From NCBI GenBank assembly GCA_963970005.1, contig CAXAMN010025251.1:454744-518743 (forward strand): a stretch of 64,000 bases of DNA, given 5' to 3'. A program made the position numbers and the translations under genes. The stretch comes from Durusdinium trenchii. Lineage: Eukaryota; Sar; Dinophyceae; Suessiales; Symbiodiniaceae. Positions 45,384-57,300 of the stretch are shown in pieces (the first letter of the stretch is position 1; each line of letters begins with the position of its first letter). The notes beneath the pieces were generated by a model. That model ran no database searches, was not told the DNA's origin, and worked only from the letters and a program-made list of their open reading frames with translations.

Positions 45384-48300
45384 GTACAGCACAGCAAAGC
45401 GAGGTCGAAAGGCACGGCAGTGGCATTGAGGGGTAAAAACAAGGTACAATCTAGATCAATCTGGAATCTGGAATCTGGATGAATTGATCAATCTGGAATC
45501 TGGAATAAAACCCCCTCCAGACATGGATTGTAAAGCCTTCTCAGCTGGTGCCTGTTTAAAGATGTTTAAAGCATGAATTCCAGGTCAGGTGATATGCTTC
45601 AGGACGTCATGTTCAACATCCAAGCGGCTTTCGGACACGCAGATATACAGGGCCGCAGGCTGGTACGGCTAAGTGACCAAAACCATCCAAAAAACCAAGT
45701 AGATATGAGTGGAATCACTTGCTTAGCTGCATAGCTGAGACTATATCCAATTGCTTCAGTCCAGTTTGGGAAATGCACAACGCTACTGGATCGTTCGGAA
45801 CGCGTCGTTCGCCGGTGGGACACGTCCGAGGACCCAATAGCGGTCTGGGTGCCGGGCTCAGTGCCCGGTGGGGACGAAGGGCGGGACGAAGGGCGACCAG
45901 GACGAAAGGGGCGGGACGAAGGTGGCCAACGTTGGGAACTTCAATTAGAGTGGTTTTCAGAGTTGATGGCACAATCCCCAAGTTCGGTGGTTTATATGGA
46001 CCCCTATGTAAAGGACATCTTGGGGGTTGTGCCATTTGTTCTGAAATCACTATACTTGGTTTTATAACTTCCTTGGCAACGGTTTGAACTGGCCAACTTT
46101 GGCGGTTGCCTGTGATTTCAGACCTGTGCTGTACCTCTTGACCAGCATGCAGCAGCAAAAAAGAGCAGAGGCATGTCGCAATGTCTCATGAGCAGAGGCG
46201 GGCCCAACCACCAGCTCGGTGTAAAGGACGGAGGATTGGGTGGTGGTTTCAATTTGTTTTGCCTTGATTGAACCTACCCACACCAATGAGTTGAAGCCAC
46301 CAACCAGTTGTTCAATTAGATTTGGCACTGGTGTTGGGACAGTTGAAGCCACCAATGGAAACCACCTGTTCACCATTCGACCCAGCTACTGACCTGGGAA
46401 CAAAATCATCAAAGACCAGGGCCCCACACCACCGTAGCCGACAGTCACCATCAGCTCGTGTCCCCCCAAAAAGTCAACCATCCCCTAGGGATCCACATAC
46501 CTTCTCAGGTACGGTGAAGAAGGAGACACTGTGATGTAGGTGCCAGGAGGGTCCAGTCGTATCTTCTGATAAGGTACTTACTTGGATCCCGTAGGGCCCG
46601 TTTTGGTCCGATCAGGGGCCGCCCATTGATGCCCGGCCGCGTCTTCGCTCACGTGGGCTCACAGCGAAGCTGGCCGCTTTTGCCATGCCAACTCCTCCAA
46701 GTCCTCCCACGGATGCCGCTGGGCTTGGTGAAATGCTTGGGGCGGCGTTGGTTGGTTCTTTTTGTGTTTGGGGCTGCTTTGATGTTTGGTTGGTTTTGAG
46801 CTGGGTGTGTTTGATGATATCATTGTCCCAGCTGAATGGGTGTGAAACGTGTTGAGATGCAGTTTCCGGCCGCGTTCGGCTTTAGGGTATCTTTTTCCGT
46901 GCCATGGAATCATGGAGAGCGTGTTCAATAATTATAGTCTTATGTATTATGCATTGTGCTCTTAATTAAATTTAATTACACGCTGGAAAGCACAGTGGTT
47001 TTCAGCTCAGCAGTTGCCCCTAGAAGCCGTGGGACGTTTCTGGCCGTCTTCGCGGCGCGAGGCCACTGGGGGTGGCGCCACTGACACTGCGGACGTGGCT
47101 GGGAGCGATCGGAGCGATCCAGGTGTCATCCCCATTGACGGCTTAGACCCACAGAGAGTCTGATAGCATGATGAGAAAACTCGTTTTTCCCAAGAAAGTG
47201 TGGTGGCCGTCCACTTGAAAGGATACGCCCCACCCAAAAAAAAGTGGAAAACCATTTAGTTTGATATGCGGAACATGGTCGTCCAAGGGGCTGTGCCATC
47301 CACGTAACCATGATGTATTCAGTCCCCCACATCCCGGGTCCATTGTTGTGCCATGCAGCCTTTTGGCGTTGTCGGGCTCTTTTCAGCCAGGCTCTCACGG
47401 CACTGCAAAATGGGTTGTATAGACAGTTGGGATGAGGAGTCACTTTCCGATGGATTGACAGATCAGGCCTGCTCGATGGTTCAATTCTGGACACCGACAA
47501 ACTCGTTGCCCTTCCCTACACCTCCAGTCGTGCCTGTTCGGTTCGGTATGACTGGACTCGAACATGGCACCCGGGCCCCCAGTCCCACCGACCCACCACG
47601 AAACGGTTCGGTACGACTGGAGCGTCTACTAATTGGTTGCCCCCTCCCGTCCCGGGGCCGAACTCATCCTGGCTTCACGGGGCCGTGGTTGGGCCTGTTC
47701 CGAAGTCCGAAGGCTGTGGGTTTGGGGTGCCTTGGGAGAAGGCGCTGCTCTTCATGAAGACTTTTTCCGACTTCTCCTACACTCCTACACCAGATGCACC
47801 AGATGCACCTGACAAGCACCAAGCTACAGCTACGTGTAGCTGTCCACGGTATGCCTCATTCTCAATAGGAACTCGCCCCCAAAGCACTTCGGTTCGTCTC
47901 TCTCTCTCCCGGCCCCCGACCAGGTCACCACTTCGGACTCCTTCTTGGGCTTCGTCTGCGGCGACACCGTGGTGGCCGCACGGGACCTACGGGTCCGGGG
48001 CAAGGTCGTGGTCCGCCAGGCGCACACCGAGCCGCACGCCGCAGGAGCGACACATGTTCGGTGTCCAGTTGATGGAAGAGTGAGCAAACAAGAAGAGTAT
48101 ATACTAGGCTGAAATGACTTGTGAAAACCAAGCCTAAGTCATCTCACCCTAGTATACAGCAGAGAGAGAGAGAGAGAGAGAAGTGATTGGAGACCGAAGC
48201 TGTTCCCACATGCGACGTCTTTTCAGCTCGACGTCTCTCCGACTCGGTCGAGTCGAATGGCTCGGCTCGCGTCCGCCGACCCGTGACCCGTCGGTCCGGT

Positions 48301-51300
48301 GATCCACGGTTTGAGAATCCATTTATAGGTTTGAGAAATCGTAAGTAATGTAATACATATTCACCCTAAGAACCCTTGGGCTGTCCATGGCAGGGGTTGG
48401 ACCCTCATATGGAGGGGTTGTTTGAGGGCCCGGATTCTTAGGGCAATTAAATTCAGGGCACGGAGAGAGCATGGCTTGGAGTTTTCATGTCCAAAAGGGT
48501 CTGGAACCCAAAAGGCGGCCTCGTTTGCTTTCTTCTTGTACGGATTTCTCATTTCTATGAAGGATGGTATACTGCTTGGATTCCTGTTCCTCCAGTGATT
48601 CCATGCTTCTCTCCTGGTGTCAACCAGTTGTATGGGGAAAGAATCATGAAGTGGCCACTCCAAGAGCGTTGCGCCCTCGACAGGCTCACATGGATCCCCA
48701 CCATAGACTATACTATATGTAGAAGTCAAGTTTCCTCACACAACAGTGTTAGGTCATTATTCAGGGTCTTTATACGGAGCCTTCCGCGTTCAGCCTGGCT
48801 GCGGGGCGCGGCGCGGGGCCAGGGCGGCAGTGGCTATGTCATCGGCCCTGCAGCTTCATCGGGGCGCATCTGCGTGCAGTTCGAGCAACGGGAGGATCAG
48901 AGCGAGAAGCCTGGTCCAGGGGGTCAAGGGATGGAGTCAATCAGTCTGGAGGGTCCAGGATCAGTCTGGAGGGTCCAGGATCAGTCTGGAGGGTCCAGGA
49001 TGGTGGACTCTTGAATACGTTTGAGTCAGTTTTTGAGTCATTATCATATGGGCCATGTAGCTCCAGGCCCCCGGGAAACCTCCCAGGCGTTCCGACCTTT
49101 TACCACAAGGTTTGAGGAAAAGAGAGGCTTTTTGTCTACCCACAGCGAGCCAGGGGGGTCGCACTACTAGAATACACACCCACATCCTCTAGTGGCTGCA
49201 GCCAGGCTTTCGGGGGTTGCATTGATCGACAGTCAACGTTGTTCATGCGGGGCCAACACTCAGGAACTGAGCAACGTGGGGGGAGGGGCAGAAGATAGTG
49301 CAGAAGATGTCGTTCTTTGTTGACTTCTTGCCAGATGCTGCATTTATGTAACAACCCATACCCAAAGCACCAGGTAATTTTCAGACCCAAATATATAGTA
49401 GCGTGCACTTGGCCCATGCATACCTCGGTGAGTCCAAAGAACTTGCATCACCCCCGCATCCTCCCCCCGCAACTTGCACACGAAAATAATTTGCTCCTTG
49501 TATTGCTGGCCGAGTGCTGTCTTGGAAGTTCCCGAACCCGTTGTCACCATTGTCCACCGTTAAACTAACCTCAGTGGATGCATGGGAAATGCTACGATGC
49601 TCTCAGTACAGGTGTTCTTGCTGAATCATCTTGCAGGACCCAAGGTGTTGCTTGCCTTGTTGATCTTCAAAGTCCCCGCTGAGCAACTTCCTAAGGAATC
49701 GCTTGAACTGCCTTCCCGATGAGCTCAGGCGGATGGAGGGATCAGCCAGATGAGGGTCAGATCCAGTGGCACTGGAACTTGTGTATGTCTCGTACATGTT
49801 TGCCCAAAATATCATCAAATTCACTGCACCCCTTGAAATATCCAGAAATATGTGATTGAAGTGGATGGCATGGCCCCGATTACCCGGGAAGAGACCCACA
49901 TGGAACCTGATGGCATGGACCTGGACGGAAGGCTACTTTCCTCTACAACCCAGTGGTTTTCAGGTTCTATGTTAATCTTCCAGGGTGCAATCATTTTTCT
50001 GACTCGGTCCCGTTGCTTGTCCACTTCCATGTTTATGTCAGGGCTGTCAGGGAATGTAGCTCTGATGGTTCGAAATGCTCGGATGCTCCGCTTTCTTACC
50101 GAGACGGACATGTCTGAACTGATCCTGCCAGGGGTGTAGCTTCTTCATCGAACACATATTGCACCGTAGCTTCCATGTATCATCATGTAGATTGTTGATG
50201 CACAAAGCCCTCCCAAGCTAGGAGGTGTGAGACCATTCTAGCTAGGGAGGGGTTTTACAAATCAATACTCGATCACTCGATCATTGTATTTGTGTTTGAA
50301 TCAACTGGCGGGGCCCTCGAATGATTGGGACATCTTGGGACGCTCATCGGACGACTTCGTCTCTAGGTCGGACTCTGGAGGGAGGAGGAGCACCCCTTAG
50401 CCGAAGTGGACACCAGGACATCCACAAGACGGAGATCAACAGGTTTTGGTTCAAAAAAACAATCCGAACCATTTCCTGTAAATCCTTTTCTTCCCTCAAA
50501 CCCCTTTTTCCAATGGCAACCCGAAACGCGTGCGCTGTCAGCGGTCACCCCATTGTCAGGCACACCTTGGCGGGCGGCTACTTAGCCGGCACCCGCGTGC
50601 GTAGCCACCGGACCTTAGAGTCTCCTGCAGGGACCTCCATCCCAGCTGGCTGCTCTGGTGCCGCTCGGAGCTCGACTGGCCGCCCTTCAGGGGACCCCCG
50701 ATCCCCTTGGGTCGTGTACCACCACGTTCAATGAGAAGTAGAAAGGGTTCCTGGCACCAACCCTCTCTTCCCAAAAAGGACATCGGTGAAGGCAGGTCGG
50801 ATTCTGGGACAATCCGGACTCGATACACCTGACCCGACTCAACCAGATTTGCACCCGATCAGGTGCTAATTGCACACCCCCTCCTAGACCGAAGTACTGT
50901 CACGCCGCATAAGGCGGACCTGGGCAGCTCACGACTTGAATCCAGTGCTTGGCCACACGTCCCGTGAACTCGTAGGCATTCTACCCCACTTGGCACCACC
51001 CAAATCTACCAAACCGTTGTAAAGATTTGCTGCAGAATTTCTGGCTCCAGTAATTAGCACATGGTACCACGGTACCACTGCCAATCACCGTCTCTCTCTC
51101 TCTCTCTCATTCAACTGAGGTGGTGATTGGCCCTGCCCGGGATCCCTTGTTCCAGCGACTCCTCGTCCGCTTCGCGCTGAACGGTCAGGATCATGTAGCA
51201 GCTTGGAGTGAGTCCTGTTTCGGACGTGTGGTGTGTTGGAGCTGGATGATTGGATGATGCTTTTGACGAATGGACGTGTAGGAGGAATCGATTTCTCACG

Positions 51301-54300
51301 CTCTTTCTTAGGGGCAGGAACGGGGACTCACAGGTGTTGCGATCAGAGATGCTTATCACCAACTTCTTAAGATCCTTTGAGTCCGCAGTTCTGTGGTTGG
51401 CACCTCGACCAGTGGCACTGTGCATGCTTGGGAAAAGGATGGAAAAGGGCAACTGGACCATATGAGATGTCTTTCTTGGCCCCACGATGCCTCATGTTGG
51501 TGAGCAGAGCTCGTAGTTTCTGCAGAGCCATGCACTTCAGTAGGATAGCCAAAGTCATTATATAGAGATATATAGAGTAAATATTTGGGCCTTCTCTGTG
51601 TAGGTGTCAAACCTTGACAGAAATGTGATTCCACAGAAAGGTGGAAGAGTCGTGATTGGTAGCCAATTGGACTCATGCCTCTGCATGGATCCTGACGGAT
51701 ATCCTATTTGCGGCGGAACTAACAACAATTTAAACATAGCCATGATGGTGGCCCCCCACTGGCCCCAGTGGTTGAATGAACCTGGTTGTATTATGTATAT
51801 TGTATGATTTAGATTGATATACTGTAGTGTTGTTTCATAGGATTTTGTTCCCTTGTGCTTGGGGTTGGCAACCCCTGCTGTAGCTTTGAAGAGTCTGAGA
51901 ACAAAAAATCTTGCCAAACACCACGCAGACATCCGCTTCGGGGCAGGTCCACAACTTACTACATGCTTCATTCCTTGACCTACATCCCCCCAGGTCTAGG
52001 CTGAACACCGGGACCACTCCCTCCAAAACAAGGCCCCGACCGACACTTCCGCGTTGGTCCATCGCCCCGAGGAAGAGTTGGTGTGCGACCCACAGGACGT
52101 GGAGAGCAGCATCCCGGGGAACTTCCGACGGGGTAACGCGGTGATCGCCACCCGAGACCTCCGAGTGAATGGTCAGGTGGGACCCGGCACTTGACTTGGA
52201 GTAAGTCTTGGAGTGGAACCGGAGTGGTTTGGGAGATGTAATGAGTGGGTTTGGTTTCATTTGCTTTCAAATGCTTCCACTCTAAACGGGCCCGCGCGTC
52301 GTCCAGGTCGTGGTCCGGGAGGGCGTGCTGGGCACCGTGGTGGGCCCCAGTCACTCGGTGACCTGGCAGAACCACCCGACCGAGGGACGACCGACCGGTG
52401 ACCGGACCGGACCCGCGTGGTGTGACCGGGTCACCGGGTGGAAGCCGAACCGCTGGTGGACTGCCATAGGTTTTTTCCATGTGACCCATGACTGCCATAG
52501 TCATCATAGTCAATCATATTCAGAATCACACCATACGGCCGCCTAAAATGGGCCGTCTGAGATGTTTGAAGGTGGGAGGTTGAAATAGAATCAACATGCA
52601 TTTTAGCCGTCTAGATTAGATGGTTGGCTGATGTTGGCTGGCTTCGATTCGCTTCCTTACATTATTCACCCGGGAGGTTGGGGATGTTCCTGAGTCAGGG
52701 CCGTTCGACTTGGTGAGGCAGCTGAAGTCTCCAACTTGGTGAGGCTGGGGCTCTTCTTCTCCCAGGCCATCCATGTATGGAGATCCATGGAGTAGATACC
52801 TACGGTGACCTATAGGTCTAGTTACCGAAGATCACACCGTTGGCTTACCAAATAACACCTTAAGACTCGTACCTACCCACTGAGTTTTTCTCAGTTTTCA
52901 TGAGGTATATCAATCCGATCTACAGTAAATTTATCCAATCCCCGTGGGATGCTCCTGGTCTCTTCCATTTCTTTCGCCCCACCACCCCGCCACCCCGCGC
53001 GTTTCTCACGGCCGAGGATTCCCAGCACAGAGTCACGGTGAGCTTCAGCCATCGGGAGGAGACTTGGCAGTCGAAGCATTCTCCAGGAGAAAAACTGCAT
53101 CGATTTCACCGGAAACCGTTTTTGAAAAAATAGAAAAACCATCAGGAAAGATGTGTCTTCTCTTGGGAAGATGTGAGATTAAAGTTTTGAAAGGGGTTCT
53201 CCTTGGGGTTCAAGCACCCAAGGATAGCAGCCGAAACCGCTTGAATTGCGTGGTCAATGAGATCAAGCTGCCACCTGGAGAACAGCGGAGAGGGCAGAGG
53301 TGTGAGCAGAGGTGTGTCAATGAATAGGTGGCGGGGGCTGCTTCAATTTGTTGGTTCGCCATGGCCGTGCAGTCGAAGGCTCTACCTAGGAGCTGATGGT
53401 AATGATTCATTAGTATTCATTGCAAGTGATTTAGCATAATCTAGACTTTTGATTAATAAAGCACTCCATGTGAACAGGCTTGGCAATCCAAATGTTTGCT
53501 TTTCAGTCCTTAAGACTCTACATTACATTCATTTACATTCTGTTATCCACAACGCCTGACATGCTCCTTGTCTTCACATGCCTGGGTCAACTCTGCGTCA
53601 CTTCCCTCAGGCCTGTTGTGTTGTGTTGGGTGAATGTGTCCAGCTGGGGGTCGATCCAGCCATGGGTTTCACTACTAGGTTGAGGGATAGGATCCTACAC
53701 CGGAACGCCATGTTTAGATGTGTTTCGCAATGTGTTGAATTCGTAAAGCAGCACCCCCCGCTTCCCTCCAAAATCAACAAAGATACATAATTAGATAGTA
53801 GTCTATAGGTAAACTTACGTACAGGTACTTGTGGACCACTGATGCGTATTCTGTTTTCATGTGTTTCCATGCGTGTTCCTGTTTTTGTCGCCTGCGCGCG
53901 CGCGCTCGCTCTCTCTCTCTCTCTCGCTCTCTCTCTCTCCCTCTCTCTCTCTTGTGTCCAGCAAGGGCAGCCCGAGCTGCGGCCCGCTGCCCGTCAGGTA
54001 TTTGGCTGGGAATTTAGAAGTGGGTGCTCGTGTCCAGGCGGCGCGGCCCATTAGCTGCTCGGTGGAGGTGTGGAGCTCCGTGTCGCTCGGGGGGGGCCCC
54101 CTGGGCCCCCCAGAACCTCGCGGATCGAGGTTCAAGTTTTCCGAACTATTCACATCAAAGCAAGCAGCAAGAGTGTGTTGGTTTCCGGCTCCGGGAGGCA
54201 AAAAAACCTTCTAGTTTGGGGTTTAGTTCCAATTTCTGACAATTCCATTGGATGTGAAGGCACGGGTCAGTTACTTCCGTGGGCCCGGCGGCCGAGGTTA

Positions 54301-57300
54301 CGACCGCCTGGCGCCGGTGCCTACCGGCTCCATCGGCACGGTGCTGGGCCCCGCGCAGGATGAGCCCTTGGCGCGGATTTTGGTGCGCTGGGACTCCGCC
54401 CCACCAGCAGGAGCGCCCCCAGAGGCTCGGTGAAAGGTGAGAGGTGAAGATACCTGGAGCATCCCCATGAAACTGGAGGATGACCTGTTTTTCTGTGGTA
54501 GATCATAAACCCAGGTACATGGTACCTGTAGATATAGTGGATGAAACTGGAAGAGTTGCCAGAGATGTACTCCATTCGTATGACCCATCCATGCACCAGT
54601 TCCATCCAGTGGTTTCTTAGGGGCACCCCGCACCCTCCATGGAGTCCTCAGCCTGGCCTCCATGGAACTGTGGGTAGGTCACCCGCAAGCAACTCCATGG
54701 AGTTTGGGTTTGTCATGGGCATAGTCCAAATGCCGGCCTATAGCCTATAGTAACAGTCAGTCTCCGTCCACGTTCAGAACATGACGGCCTGTTTAGAGGA
54801 TGGACAGGCCTGCTTGCCCAAACGGCCCAGTGGGTGACATGGAAGCTCCATGGATGTGGACTCAGGACCGGACCGCCGGTACACCGTGGCCTCGGTCCGA
54901 CCGACGTACCGGTCGGGCCGTTGTGAGATGCGTCGTCGGCTGCGACGATCGGAGGATCCATCTTGGGGTGAAAGCGTTTCGGTCGAAGACATGAAGCTAT
55001 AGTTCATCAGTGCCAGATCAAAATCAAACGATCGATATGGGATATTTGCATGATTTGGGGTGTGTATTCGAATAGGGAGACCCCTGGCGCTGGGCAGACT
55101 GGTCTATTTTTTGAACCTTCCAGAGAGACGGAACGCCTGAGGGGTTTGCATATGTTTGCCACCTCACTGGTCACAAGATGTGGTCTTGATAGCTGTTGCT
55201 GGGCGATGGTGTAGGGATCGCACAGAAACCAAATAAGCAACACATATAAGCCACTGCGATCGACGTCACAACCCTCCCAAAGGCCCAGAACACAAGCGCC
55301 CCAGCCGAGAACCAGAAAGCGCCCCCTCTCACTGGGGCGACGGGGCGAGTCGAAGCGTACGAAGCGTATCGTACGCTGAGGAGCGCGAGGCCCACTCAGA
55401 TGATTTGAGGCTTATGAGCCTCGGGAGCGATTGGGGGGAGAGAGAGAGAGGGAGAGTGGGTTACCGGTTGGGATCAAGAATCAGCACCTCTTGCAGATGC
55501 GAATTGGAGATGCTGTCGCCAGTTGCTGAACATGCTGAAGAAAAAACCCAATAAGACTCCCGGCGTCGTCCATCATGTCCCCCACCTGATCTTTTGTCCA
55601 TCGTCGGGTCATGCGGATTGGCTGCGGATTGTGCGGCGTTCGCCACTGTGATCACTGTTTAACTGTTCTTTTTTTGACGTGTTGGCAATGGGCTTTCCTA
55701 TATACAAGGCAAACCACTTTATGTTGGAGTGGCCGATGCTGGACAAACAATGTTCGATATATAGAGCGTGTACCCATTACCCAGGTTTCCAGACCCCTAT
55801 AGTTGCAGTCGCCTTAATTTTTTGAGGGGTTCTTCTTCTTGGAACCTGTGTTGAAACACTGCCCATTTGAAGCCAAGAGAAGCATGTTCCGAAATCACAT
55901 CCGAGTGCATTCTTCAGCACATGCGATGCAATATCAATTGAACCCACGCATGTCATATTCTTTCTACTCCTGTGGTTAGAGGTACAATCAGATCTAAGAA
56001 GTATGATTCCTTGGTCTTGGTACTTGACATGTGCATGAACGGACTGCCATTTGTTCTGCCGTTAAGCCAACCCCCACCGCTGTTTCTCCGCGCCTCGAAT
56101 CTCGCACGGTGGACCGAGGATCGCGGGCGGCTTCCGCCGGGGCGAGACGGTCTTAGCGGCGAAGGATCTGAGAGTGAAAGGTCTGGTGGTCGTGAAGCAG
56201 AAGCTGAGCAGAGCAGAGCTGGCTTGAAGGGCTTCAGTGGGCCTTAGGGCCTTGAAGGGCTGCGGGGGGGGGGGGCAGAGCAGAGCTGGCTGCCTTAGGG
56301 CACCCCCCGCCGCCTTAGGGCCTGTACCAGAAGGTGGGGGTCGGCATGGGCATGTACCAGAAGGAGGTGAGCTCTTTTGAGAAACGACATGCACTTGTGG
56401 ACCTGTGGATGTGTTCTTTTGAGATGTGCTTGGAAAGGGGGTTCATGAGCATGTGCTGGGCAGTAGAGGTAAACAAGTTTCAACAATCCCATAAATTTTC
56501 CATGGCTGTTTCAGGCAGAGGATGCTGCGGATGTGCGTTTGACTCATGGAATCTCATTGCTTTTGCTCAAAAAATATGAATTACGTTCCTTCCACTACTA
56601 AGTCCATATGAAAAGACAGATTCATTTGGCTTGCTGGTGGTCCCACTCAAAAAACCCAAAACAGTCCTTTTGGGATTCTTTTGCTGTGGACGTGTCCACC
56701 TATGCACTTGGAACCTTCTTGAACCATGTACATGCAAAACATTACTACTGAATATCCCACCGGTGCCGCGCATGGCTTTCCGCCCATGCCGGTGTTTTGG
56801 GCTTCGGCTGCGCCCAGGAACGTGCTGGGCACCGTGGTGGGTCAAAGTGCCACCGACCCCGGAGGCCGCGTCACGGTGTGCTTCACTCGTCGAGAAGACG
56901 GCCGTAGCAACAACCTGCCGCTGGGGCCGACGGGAGCGGATGGAGGAGGATGGAAAGAGGTCCGTACCGCCAGTGGTAGTACTACCAGTGGTACTACCAG
57001 CCGTGGTACTACCAGTGGCAAGAGGTCCGTCCATGGTACCGCCAATGGTAGTATATACCTTTGCACTAGCCGCACTAGTCTTCTCGTGAAGATTGAAGCA
57101 CGGATATGTTTGGAGGCGACATGGAGCAATCTACCAGTTTGGGCATTTGGTGATAGGGGCTGCCGATTTGTCACGTTTTGGCAATATTCTGTGCATGATG
57201 GGGTCAGAGGGTACTTTTTGCTTTTTGAAATTGCCTGCATGTTCCAAACAGATGGTGTTATGTATTTCTATGCGGTAGGCGCTAAGACCCTTTGGGACAG

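Larger units (their letters stand above)
45384..47923. other. Intron-like stretch with inverted-repeat elements
   Basis: Holds direct repeats of caatctggaatctggaat (45447-45505) and two inverted-repeat elements (45949-46051 and 46483-46596). A short GAVVGPV-coding segment at about 47680 resembles the module but has no acceptor. Confidence 0.45.

Noticed and set aside
45715-46158. 147-codon open frame on the - strand
   Set aside because: Spans an inverted-repeat element and a low-complexity GGGACGAAGG stretch; no domain.
47007-47120. SRREDGQ-coding segment on the - strand, similar to REDG of the module
   Set aside because: The surrounding residues do not fit the strand pattern and the strand is opposite to the gene; taken as chance.
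47675-47760. GAVVGPVPKSEG-coding segment resembling the module second half
   Set aside because: No AG acceptor lies close upstream and the RVTV-like part is poor, so it was not counted as a module.
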